Shown here: one piece after another, positions 8,917-18,593 of the stretch
How positions within the stretch are numbered: position 1 is the stretch's first letter
How the letters are laid out: each line of letters opens with the position of its first letter
Assembly (NCBI GenBank): GCA_943908475.1
Contig: CALTTG010000001.1
Location: forward strand, 1-64,000
Direction of reading: 5' to 3'
Source of the DNA: an uncultured Burkholderiales bacterium
Lineage (GTDB): Bacteria > Pseudomonadota > Gammaproteobacteria > Burkholderiales > Burkholderiaceae_C
Length of the DNA stretch: 64,000 bases
Translations under genes and position numbers: made by a program
The notes under the pieces: model-generated
Seen by the model: the letters and a program-made list of their open reading frames with translations, nothing else
Told to the model about the DNA's origin: nothing
Databases searched by the model: none

Positions 8917-9669
8917 ATGACATACACGGTTCTCATTCCAGCACGCATGGCTTCCAGCCGCCTGCCCAACAAGCCGCTGGCTGACATTGGCGGCGTGCCC
9001 ATGATCGTGCGGGTGGCCCAACAGGCTGGCCGCAGTCAGGCCCAACGCGTGGTGGTTGCAGCGGACGACGAACGCATCGTGCAGGCCTGTCGCGCGCATG
9101 GCATTGATGTGGTGCTCACACGCCAAGACCACCCCACGGGCTCCGACCGCTTGGCACAAGCCTGCGAACTGCTGGGGCTGAGCGGCGATGACCTGGTGGT
9201 CAACGTGCAAGGCGACGAACCCTTGATCGACCCCCGATTGATCGACGCCTGTGCCGACCTGCTGAGCCGACTCACCGACTGCGTGATGAGCACCGCCGCG
9301 CACCCCATCGAGCATGCCGCAGATTTCCAGAACCCCAATGTGGTCAAGGTGGTGCTCGACGCTGCCCAGCGGGCGCTGTACTTTTCACGGGCGCCCATCC
9401 CGTGGTGGCGCGACGCACCATCCCAAGGCGAGCCCTCACACCAACTGACGCCGCCCCTGCGCCACATCGGCCTGTATGGTTACCGGGCCGGTTTCCTGCG
9501 GGCGTTTCCCCAGTTGGCCATCAGCCCACTGGAGCAGATCGAGTCATTGGAACAACTCCGGGTGCTCTGGCACGGGCATCGCATTGCGGTGCATGTCACA
9601 CCACAGGCCCCGGGTGCCGGTGTCGACACCCCAGAAGACCTGGAGCGGGTTCGCGCCGTGCTGCGTTGA
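8917..9669 (+). CDS. kdsB: 3-deoxy-manno-octulosonate cytidylyltransferase
   Basis: Activates Kdo to CMP-Kdo for addition to lipid A. The 250-residue protein has the nucleotidyltransferase start VLIPARMASSRLPNKPLADIGG and VVAADDERIV. It also has TRQDHPTGSDRLAQA, the metal/nucleotide motif VVNVQGDEPLIDP, and C-terminal HIGLYGYRAGFL and LEQIESLEQLRVLWHG. It completes an envelope-biogenesis block with lpxK. About 130 bp separate it from adk. Confidence 0.96.
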   Translation: MTYTVLIPARMASSRLPNKPLADIGGVPMIVRVAQQAGRSQAQRVVVAADDERIVQACRAHGIDVVLTRQDHPTGSDRLAQACELLGLSGDDLVVNVQGDEPLIDPRLIDACADLLSRLTDCVMSTAAHPIEHAADFQNPNVVKVVLDAAQRALYFSRAPIPWWRDAPSQGEPSHQLTPPLRHIGLYGYRAGFLRAFPQLAISPLEQIESLEQLRVLWHGHRIAVHVTPQAPGAGVDTPEDLERVRAVLR

Positions 9670-9798
9670 CGGCACAATGCACGGCACGGGGGCGAACCCT
9701 CGCGAGGCCGCGAAGTCTGCGTGATATCCTCACGCGCTTGTTAGGGCTGTAACGCTGGGTCACGAACCGAGCGCGCGGCCCGGATACCGAGGAGCTAC

Positions 9799-10455
9799 AT
9801 GAAACTGATCCTGTTGGGCGCCCCTGGCGCCGGTAAGGGCACCCAAGCCGCGTTTTTGTGTCAAAAATACGGCATTCCCCAGATCTCGACGGGCGACATG
9901 CTGCGCGCCGCGGTCAAGGCGGGCACTGAATTGGGCCTGGCGGCCAAGAAGGTGATGGACGCTGGCGGTTTGGTCAGCGACGACATCATCATCGGCCTGG
10001 TCAAAGAACGCATCACCCAGGCCGATTGTGCCAATGGGTTTTTGTTCGACGGCTTCCCCCGCACCATCCCCCAAGCCGACGCCATGAAGGCCGCAGGCGT
10101 GAAGATCGATGTCGTGCTGGAAATCGACGTCCCCGATGAGGCGATCATCGAGCGCATGAGCGGCCGACGTGTTCATGTGGCCTCGGGCCGCACCTACCAC
10201 GTCAAGTACAACCCACCCAAGGTGGCCGGCAAAGACGACGTGACGGGCGAAGACCTCATCCAGCGCGACGACGACCAAGAAGAGACCGTTCGCAAGCGCC
10301 TGCAGGTCTATCACGATCAGACCAAGCCTTTGGTCAGCTACTACAGCAACTGGTCCGCGACCGGCGATGCCGCTGCGCCCAAGTGCCGCAAGATCAGTGG
10401 CCAGGGTTCCGTGGACGAGATCACCACTCGCGCGGTCGACGCTCTGGCGTCCTGA
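9799..10455 (+). CDS. adk: adenylate kinase
   Basis: Cytoplasmic enzyme interconverting ATP + AMP and two ADP. The P-loop GAPGAGKGT is at residues 7-15. The AMP-binding STGDMLRAAV and FDGFPRTIPQAD are present. The long LID domain (RRVHVASGRTYHVKYNPPK) lacks zinc cysteines, as in other Gram-negative enzymes. Its 218-residue length is standard. GAGGAG precedes the ATG at 9799. A strong intrinsic terminator follows at 10498-10530. Confidence 0.98.
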   Translation: MKLILLGAPGAGKGTQAAFLCQKYGIPQISTGDMLRAAVKAGTELGLAAKKVMDAGGLVSDDIIIGLVKERITQADCANGFLFDGFPRTIPQADAMKAAGVKIDVVLEIDVPDEAIIERMSGRRVHVASGRTYHVKYNPPKVAGKDDVTGEDLIQRDDDQEETVRKRLQVYHDQTKPLVSYYSNWSATGDAAAPKCRKISGQGSVDEITTRAVDALAS

Positions 10456-10497
10456 TCCCACGGCCCCTTGCCCGTTGAGGGCTCGGGTCGACCGACA

Positions 10498-10530
10498 CAG
10501 CCCCGCCTTGCCGGGGCTGTTGCTTTTTTT
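10498..10530 (+). terminator. Rho-independent terminator of adk
   Basis: Stem CAGCCCCG (10498-10505) with CGGGGCTG (10512-10519), loop CCTTGC, followed by TTGC and a run of seven T. It lies between adk and the dnaG start at 10549. Confidence 0.9.
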
Positions 10531-10548
10531 GGCGATATCCTCACTGCC

Positions 10549-12657
10549 GTGATCCCCTCGTCGTTCATTCAGGACCTGCTCGCCCGGACCGACATCGTCG
10601 ACATCGTCGGGCGCCACGTCACGCTCAAAAAGGCGGGGATCAACCACAAAGGGCTGTGCCCCTTCCACGGGGAAAAATCCCCCAGCTTCATCGTCAGCCC
10701 CAGCCGGCAGACTTACCACTGCTTTGGCTGTGGCGCTCATGGGAACGCCTTGGGTTTTTTGATGGAGCACACGGGCGTTGGGTTTGTCGATGCCATCCGC
10801 GACCTGGCTCAGATCCAGGGCATGCCGGTCCCTGAAGAACGAGGCGATCCGGCCGAGCGAGAAAAAGCCCGCCAGCACAAAGAAAAACAGCAAACGCTGA
10901 CCGATGTGCTGAGCAAGGCCACTCAGCATTGGCGGGGCGAGCTCAAGAAAAGCCAGCGCGCCATCCAGTACCTGAAAGGACGAGGGCTCACGGGCGAGAT
11001 TGCGGCGCGGTTTGCCATGGGGTACGCCCCTGACGGGTGGAAGGGCCTGGCCAGTGCCTTTCCCAAATACGACGACCCCTTGCTGGTGGAGTCCGGTCTG
11101 GTCATCGTGCCGGATGACCAGCCGCAAGAGGGCGTCGAGGCACGTCGCTACGACCGTTTCCGCGATCGGATCATGTTCCCGATCCGCAACGTTCACGGCG
11201 AGGTCATTGGATTTGGGGGCCGGGTGCTCGACAAGGGGGAACCCAAGTACCTGAACTCGCCAGAAACCCCGGTGTTCAGCAAAGGCAAAGAGCTCTACGG
11301 ACTCTACGAGGCCCGCAGCGCGTTGCGCAACAAGGGCTATGTGCTGGTGACCGAGGGCTACATGGACGTGGTCGCCCTGGCACAGTGGGGCTTTGCCAAT
11401 GCGGTGGCCACCCTGGGCACGGCTTGCACGGCCGACCATGTGCAGAAACTTTTCCGGTTCACCGAGCAGGTCGTCTTCAGTTTTGATGGCGATGCGGCAG
11501 GGCGGCGGGCGGCCGGGCGAGCCTTGGAAGCCGCCCTGCCCCACGCCACGGACACCCGCCGCATCAGCTTCCTGTTCTTGCCCGCGGAGCACGACCCAGA
11601 CAGCTACATCCGCGAACATGGCCCTGAGGCCTTCGAAGCGCAGGTCAAGCGCGCCGTCCCTCTGTCACGCCAACTGATTGCGCACGCCGCACACGACAGC
11701 GACCTGGAGAGCGCCGAGGGTCGGGTCCGGCTTGTGGCCCAAGCGCTGCCGCTGGTGGCGCTGCTGCCCGAGGGCGGTTTGCGAGACCAGATCCTGCAGG
11801 AGCTGGCGCTTCAAGCCCGCGCCGACCTCGATGACCTTCGCAAACGCTTGAGTCAGCATCGAGCGCCCGGCGAGCCCAAAGGCGGGCGGCGCACCTCAGG
11901 CGATGCCAGTGGTGGCCCCCACGGGGACATGCCACCGCTGGACGAGTCGGAAATCAACGCATGGATGGGTGAGGACTTCGGTCCAACCACGGCCGATTCG
12001 CATGGCGTCCATGCCGGCGACATGGCGGGCGGCCCACGTGCAGGTGCCGGACAGCGTCGCTCAGGCAAGGGCGACTGGCAAAAAGACGGGCCCTGGAAAG
12101 GCGGCAAGGGGCGCTGGCGCCAAGGTGGCGGCTGGGATCGCGAGGCACGCACGCCGCAGCTGCCCCTGCCCAAGGCTGCGCGCCCTCTCGAGCGGGCCGC
12201 GTGGATGCTGCTGCAGCGAAGCGATCTCTGGGAGCAATTGCCGCCGGACCTCTGTGACCTCTTGTGCGAACAACCTTTGCCCCTGGGCGCTTACTTCAGC
12301 TGGCTTGATCGGCAAATCGTGGAAGAAGGCCCGCTCGCGCCGCCAGAATTGCTCCAACGCTTGAGTGCGGGTGTGAAGGACGCCGACAGCGATGAACTTG
12401 CGCCCGTGGATGACGCCCTGAAGGCACTCGCGAGGCGGCTGGCGGGCTTTCACGACATGGGCGATGCCCCCGCCAAAGCGTCCGAGTTGGCCGACATGAT
12501 CCGTCCTTTGCAACTCCAAGCGCTCAACGACGAACTGGACTTGTTGCTGCAATCGGGCGAGTTGTCCGAGGCCGCCGAACAACGAAAGCTGGAGCTTTTC
12601 CGGCTCACCCGCGATTTGAAACTCGAGATCAGCCGTTCTCGCCCCATCTCGGGGTGA
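10549..12657 (+). CDS. dnaG: DNA primase
   Basis: Synthesises RNA primers at the replication fork. I chose the GTG at 10549 (VIPSSFIQDLLARTDIVDIVG) because homology begins there and the in-frame extension upstream runs through the adk terminator. The CHC2 zinc domain is near residues 37-61 (CPFHGEKSPSF and YHCFGCGAHGN). The core holds RDRIMFPIRN and FGGRVLD, then the TOPRIM region with VLVTEGYMDVVAL and FSFDGDAAGRRAA. A long Gly/Arg/Lys-rich linker (about residues 440-540) separates the core from the C-terminal DnaB-binding domain. The length is 702 residues. It is directly upstream of rpoD, as in the classical macromolecular-synthesis operon, but rpsU is not adjacent here. Confidence 0.96.
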   Translation: MIPSSFIQDLLARTDIVDIVGRHVTLKKAGINHKGLCPFHGEKSPSFIVSPSRQTYHCFGCGAHGNALGFLMEHTGVGFVDAIRDLAQIQGMPVPEERGDPAEREKARQHKEKQQTLTDVLSKATQHWRGELKKSQRAIQYLKGRGLTGEIAARFAMGYAPDGWKGLASAFPKYDDPLLVESGLVIVPDDQPQEGVEARRYDRFRDRIMFPIRNVHGEVIGFGGRVLDKGEPKYLNSPETPVFSKGKELYGLYEARSALRNKGYVLVTEGYMDVVALAQWGFANAVATLGTACTADHVQKLFRFTEQVVFSFDGDAAGRRAAGRALEAALPHATDTRRISFLFLPAEHDPDSYIREHGPEAFEAQVKRAVPLSRQLIAHAAHDSDLESAEGRVRLVAQALPLVALLPEGGLRDQILQELALQARADLDDLRKRLSQHRAPGEPKGGRRTSGDASGGPHGDMPPLDESEINAWMGEDFGPTTADSHGVHAGDMAGGPRAGAGQRRSGKGDWQKDGPWKGGKGRWRQGGGWDREARTPQLPLPKAARPLERAAWMLLQRSDLWEQLPPDLCDLLCEQPLPLGAYFSWLDRQIVEEGPLAPPELLQRLSAGVKDADSDELAPVDDALKALARRLAGFHDMGDAPAKASELADMIRPLQLQALNDELDLLLQSGELSEAAEQRKLELFRLTRDLKLEISRSRPISG

Positions 12658-12696
12658 GAACGGCGCCCTACCTGCCCACCCATTTCCGTCGATTTT

Positions 12697-12725
12697 TTGA
12701 CGCCATGCGTTGCTTGACGGATAAT
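12697..12725 (+). promoter_or_regulatory. rpoD promoter P1 (sigma-70-like)
   Basis: TTGACG (12697-12702), 17-bp spacer, GATAAT (12720-12725). It is a near-consensus promoter immediately ahead of rpoD, and its -10 abuts the -35 of a second promoter. Confidence 0.65.
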
Positions 12726-12742
12726 GGAGGGTTCTATATAGA
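12714..12742 (+). promoter_or_regulatory. rpoD promoter P2 (sigma-70-like)
   Basis: TTGACG (12714-12719), 17-bp spacer, TATAGA (12737-12742). It lies 17 bp downstream of P1 in the same register. The transcript would carry a short leader with AAGGA ahead of the ATG at 12769. Confidence 0.65.
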
Positions 12743-12768
12743 CCTGCCTTTTCTTTCGAAGGATCCGC

Positions 12769-14979
<2,211 letters not shown>

Positions 14980-15028
14980 GTTGTCGGGGCTGATGCGTCA
15001 GCCCTGCGCTCAACGGCGCGCGACCTCC

Positions 15029-15051
15029 AACGCCCGGCACTGCCGGGCGTT
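15029..15051. terminator. hairpin between convergent rpoD and the hydroxyacyl-CoA dehydrogenase gene
   Basis: Perfect inverted repeat AACGCCCGGCA (15029-15039) and TGCCGGGCGTT (15041-15051). The tail is only modestly T-rich, so termination efficiency is uncertain. It may serve both converging genes. Confidence 0.6.
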
Positions 15052-15065
15052 GTGCTTGGTGCGCC

Positions 15066-16589
15066 TCAGTCCAGCGCCACGGGCGACTGCAGCAGACTCA
15101 GCCCCAACAAGGCGCGTCGCTTGAGCCAGGGGCTCGGGCGATAGCGCGGGTCGCCGCTGAAAGCGCCAAGTTCGTTGAGGATCTGCATCACCCTCGACGC
15201 CCCCAACCGATCGCCCCAAGCCAGGGGGCCCAGTGGATAGCCCAGTCCGAGTTGAACGGCCTGGTCAATGTCGGCAGGTGAGGCGATGCGCTGCTGCGCC
15301 ATGTCACAGGCGATGTTCACGATGGTGGCCACCACCCGCGCGGCGATCATGCCTGCGCTGTCGTGGATCACCGTGACCGGCACACCGTCACGCCCCAGCA
15401 TCCCGCGTGCTTCGTCCAAGCGAGCCGGCGCAAGGCTGGGTGGCACCATGAGCACCCGACGTCGAGTGCTGTCAAACAAAGTGTCAACGCCCACCGTCCG
15501 TGTGGGGTCCAGCCCCTGCGCCACGGCCAGCGTGCTGACATCGCTGCCCACCGGAGTCACCACACACAAGCTGTTTTTGGCGGGCTGACGTGCCGTGTCC
15601 AGCTTGACCCCCAAGCCCTTGAGCAAAATGCTGGCCCGCTCATGCCCCTGCACATCCACCTTGCTGATCCACACGCGCTCAGGTCGGGCAAGGCTCTCTG
15701 GCCGCTCAGGCGAGACCACCGCCTTGCCATCGACATAGCGGTAAAAGCCCTGCCCGGTTTTGCGCCCCAACAGACCGGCCGTGAGCATCTGGCGGGTCAG
15801 CACGTTGGGGCGATAGCGAGGCTCTTCAAAGTACTGGTGGTAGATGGATTCCATCACGGGGTGCGAGACATCCAAACCCGTGAGGTCCATCAATTCAAAT
15901 GGGCCCAGACGAAAGCCTGCGGTGTCCCTGAGCACACGGTCGATGTCCTCCACGGTGGCCACACGTTCCGACAGCACGCGCAAGGCTTCGGTGCCATAAC
16001 CGCGCCCGGCATGGTTGACGATGAAACCTGGGGTGTCTTGGGCCCTGACCGCCGTGTGGCCCATGCGTTGCCCCAGTTTCAGCAGGGCCTCACTCACCGA
16101 AGGCGCCGTCAGCGCACCATCGATCACCTCCACCACCTTCATCAGCGGCACAGGGTTGAAGAAGTGAAAGCCCGCCACCCGCTCAGGCCGCTTCAAGCCC
16201 GCGGCAATCGCGGTCACGGAGAGCGATGACGTATTCGTGGCCAACAGCGCATGGGGGGAGACCACAGATTCGAGGTCGCGCATCAAGGCTTGTTTGGCCT
16301 CCAGTTGTTCGACGATGGCCTCGATGACCAAGTCGCACTCGGCAAGCTCGGCCAGGCCTTGCACCGGCACGAGTGCCGCTTGGGCATGGCTCAGAACCCT
16401 GGCATCGACTTTGCCTTTGTCGTGCAGCTTCTGCAGGGTCGCCAGCACCTGCGACTTGCCCTGCTCGGCGGCACCCGGACGGGCATCCATCAACAACACG
16501 CGCAGGCCGGCCTGCACCGCGATCTGGGCCACGCCCAACCCCATCACGCCCGCGCCCACCAGGCCCAGCGTCGTCATGTCTTGGCTCAT
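15066..16589 (-). CDS. 3-hydroxyacyl-CoA dehydrogenase (PaaH/PaaC-like)
   Basis: NAD-dependent oxidation of 3-hydroxyacyl-CoA in fatty-acid or aromatic (phenylacetate-type) degradation. The 507-residue protein has the Rossmann start LGLVGAGVMGLGVAQIAVQAG. It carries the catalytic-domain motifs ATNTSSLSVTAIA, RVAGFHFFNPVPLMKVVEV and TPGFIVNHAGRGYGTEALRV, and a second C-terminal 3HCDH domain (GMIAARVVATIVNIACDMAQQ and DIDQAVQLGLGYPLGPLAWGD). This two-domain layout at about 500 residues is PaaH-like. GGAGAGCAAGCG precedes the ATG at 16589; a longer reading to 16898 runs into the divergent regulator and is rejected. The adjacent IclR gene probably controls it. Confidence 0.9.
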   Translation of the reverse strand: MSQDMTTLGLVGAGVMGLGVAQIAVQAGLRVLLMDARPGAAEQGKSQVLATLQKLHDKGKVDARVLSHAQAALVPVQGLAELAECDLVIEAIVEQLEAKQALMRDLESVVSPHALLATNTSSLSVTAIAAGLKRPERVAGFHFFNPVPLMKVVEVIDGALTAPSVSEALLKLGQRMGHTAVRAQDTPGFIVNHAGRGYGTEALRVLSERVATVEDIDRVLRDTAGFRLGPFELMDLTGLDVSHPVMESIYHQYFEEPRYRPNVLTRQMLTAGLLGRKTGQGFYRYVDGKAVVSPERPESLARPERVWISKVDVQGHERASILLKGLGVKLDTARQPAKNSLCVVTPVGSDVSTLAVAQGLDPTRTVGVDTLFDSTRRRVLMVPPSLAPARLDEARGMLGRDGVPVTVIHDSAGMIAARVVATIVNIACDMAQQRIASPADIDQAVQLGLGYPLGPLAWGDRLGASRVMQILNELGAFSGDPRYRPSPWLKRRALLGLSLLQSPVALD

Positions 16590-16628
16590 CGCTTGCTCTC
16601 CATCAACGTGCGTGCGATCATGCCACTC

Positions 16629-16669
16629 AAGTTCTGCAAAACAAATACCCATTCTGCAAAGCAGAACTT
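16629..16669. promoter_or_regulatory. candidate IclR operator with three half-sites
   Basis: TTCTGC-AAA-GCAGAA (16652-16666) is a perfect palindrome. A third half-site TTCTGCAAA at 16632-16640 repeats exactly 20 bp upstream. AAGTTCTGC (16629-16637) is also the reverse complement of GCAGAACTT (16661-16669). The site sits in the 96-bp divergent gap between the dehydrogenase and the IclR gene. Confidence 0.65.
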
Positions 16670-16685
16670 GTGCCCCTTGATTTTC

Positions 16686-17474
16686 ATGAAAACGCCCGAA
16701 TTTCCACCCGCACACGCAGACTTCAAGGACGACCGACACTTCGTCACGGCTTTGGCCAGAGGCTTGCAAGTGCTGTCTTGCTTCCGAGCCAGCGACAAGA
16801 TGCTGGGCAACCAGGAGTTGGCCAAACGTTGTGGCCTGCCCAAGTCGACCATCTCGCGATTGACCTACACCCTCACCTGCCTGGGCTACCTGGAACACGA
16901 CGCGGAATTGGGCCGATACCGCCTGGGGTCGTCCACCTTGTCCCTGGGCAGCACCATGCTTGCCCGCATGGACGTGCGGCAGTTGGCCCGCCCGATGATG
17001 CAGAAAATCGCCGACGACACCGACACCATGGTGTCTTTGGGAACGCGAGATCGCCTGAGCATGATCTACGTCGAAAACTGCCGATGTGATGCTGCCTTGA
17101 CCTTGAGCCTGGACGTGGGCTCACGCATTCCCTTGGCCACCACGGCGATGGGGCGGGCCTACCTGGCTCGGTGTGACGACCGACTCCGCCATGAGTTGCT
17201 GGAGCGTGTGCAAGAATTGGACGAGTACAACTGGCCCCACCTGCGAAAAGGCATCGACAAGGCCATCGAAGAGCACCGAACACTGGGGGTTGCATGCTCA
17301 TTTGGCGACTGGCAACCCGACGTCAACGCCATCGCCGTGGCCTTCTACACCCGAGACACCCACACCTTGATGTCGCTGAACTGTGGAGGCCCCGCGATTC
17401 ATGTCAGCCGGGAAAAGCTGCTGGACGACGTGCGCCCTCGCCTGCTTCAAATGGTGCAAGCATTGAGTGTTTGA
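16686..17474 (+). CDS. IclR family transcriptional regulator
   Basis: One-component regulator of 262 residues. The N-terminal winged helix-turn-helix is at about 25-85 (NQELAKRCGLPKSTISRLTYTLTCLGYLE). The C-terminal effector domain carries RMDVRQLARPMMQKIAD and PLATTAMGRAYLA, typical of IclR. The ATG at 16686 is at the far side of the operator-like palindrome; longer in-frame readings overlap the divergent gene. Divergent placement suggests it controls the adjacent 3-hydroxyacyl-CoA dehydrogenase and itself. The effector is unknown; an aromatic acid or CoA thioester is a reasonable guess from context. Confidence 0.92.
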   Translation: MKTPEFPPAHADFKDDRHFVTALARGLQVLSCFRASDKMLGNQELAKRCGLPKSTISRLTYTLTCLGYLEHDAELGRYRLGSSTLSLGSTMLARMDVRQLARPMMQKIADDTDTMVSLGTRDRLSMIYVENCRCDAALTLSLDVGSRIPLATTAMGRAYLARCDDRLRHELLERVQELDEYNWPHLRKGIDKAIEEHRTLGVACSFGDWQPDVNAIAVAFYTRDTHTLMSLNCGGPAIHVSREKLLDDVRPRLLQMVQALSV

Positions 17475-17571
17475 GTGCGGCTTGATCGAGGCAAGCCCCT
17501 CGAACAAGCGGTGGAATGGACCCGCAATTGAACGTTTACCCCTCAATCGCTGAGGGCCGCTTTGAGCGAAG

Positions 17572-18516
17572 ATGCCTCACATGGGCAACACCAGAGAACG
17601 CGCCGTGATGTTCGCTGACCTGCGAGGCAGCACCGCGCTTTACCTCAAGCTGGGCAACAGCGAGGCCGCGACCGTGGTCACGCACAGCCTGGCCATGCTC
17701 GGTCAGATCATCGCTCGCAGCGGCGGCATCGTGATCAAGACCCTGGGTGATGGCCTCATGGCCGCATTCGACGACCCTGAGCAGGCCGTCGACTCGGCCG
17801 CCGGGCTTCACGATGCACTGGACCGAATCGCGCCAGTGCCCGATGGTCTTCCTGCCAACACGCCCGCACTGAAACTGAAGGTGGCGCTGGCCTGGGGCGA
17901 AATCGTTGAAGTGGACAACGACTGCTTCGGCGATGCGGTCAATGTTGCGGCTCGACTGCTCGACCTGGCCGGCGACAACGAGACACTGGCCACGGCCCCG
18001 TTGGTTCGCAATCTGCCCTCTGACGCACAAGAACGTTTCAGAAGCTTGGACCGCCTGCACTTGAGGGGCAGAGCTGAACCGGTCGGCGTCTTGCGCCTGG
18101 AGGGCGTTCGCTTTGGCGACACGGTCTCGACACTTCAGATCAACTCCCCCGGCTCATCCTTGCCCGACGGTATTCGCATTCAGTGGCAGCGGCAAGAGCG
18201 AATCTTTTCCACCGCACAGGTGCCGGTCATGCTGGGCCGCAGCCCCCAAGCTCAGGTGTGTGTGGCCGACTCGCGGGTGTCGCGCTCGCACGCCAAGATC
18301 GAAGCGCACAGCGGGCACTTCTACCTGACGGACGAAAGCTACAACGGCTCTTACGTGCAATTCGACCATGACGCCCAGGTCTTGTCCTTGCGGCGCAGCA
18401 CCTGCACCTTGCACGGCAGCGGCATCATCACCTTGGGCACGCCGCCTCACGATCCAGACGCCACCCGGCTGTCTTTCGAGGTGCTCAGCTTTTCCGACAC
18501 GCTCCCTCAGTGGTGA
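17572..18516 (+). CDS. class III adenylate cyclase domain fused to FHA domain
   Basis: Predicted soluble nucleotide cyclase of 314 residues. The cyclase domain (about 8-175) has both metal aspartates in MFADLRGST (D16) and KTLGDGLMAAF (D60). It has the adenine-selecting lysine K56 and an Asp at 121. The transition-state Asn124 and Arg128 lie in GDAVNVAARLL. These residues suggest an active adenylate rather than guanylate cyclase. The C-terminal part (about 205-310) is an FHA phosphothreonine-binding domain with MLGRSPQAQ, SRVSRSHAKIEAH and YNGSYVQF. The start could also be the Met at 17581. It is followed after 77 bp by a hybrid histidine kinase on the same strand. A phosphoprotein may recruit or tune the cyclase; that is inference. 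Confidence 0.88.
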   Translation: MPHMGNTRERAVMFADLRGSTALYLKLGNSEAATVVTHSLAMLGQIIARSGGIVIKTLGDGLMAAFDDPEQAVDSAAGLHDALDRIAPVPDGLPANTPALKLKVALAWGEIVEVDNDCFGDAVNVAARLLDLAGDNETLATAPLVRNLPSDAQERFRSLDRLHLRGRAEPVGVLRLEGVRFGDTVSTLQINSPGSSLPDGIRIQWQRQERIFSTAQVPVMLGRSPQAQVCVADSRVSRSHAKIEAHSGHFYLTDESYNGSYVQFDHDAQVLSLRRSTCTLHGSGIITLGTPPHDPDATRLSFEVLSFSDTLPQW

Positions 18517-18593
18517 CGACACCGAGGTAATCCCCCCGTGCAACTTGTCACGGATGGGATAGAGTGCCTGGGTTGACGCGACGCAGGAAGAGC

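Noticed and set aside
9723..9733. GATATCCTCAC repeated upstream of adk (9723) and dnaG (10534)
   Set aside because: An 11-base match at different distances from the two starts with no matching -35; probably chance.
9760..11619. 619-codon open frame on the minus strand opposite adk and dnaG
   Set aside because: Runs across the adk terminator and two certain genes; no recognisable protein.
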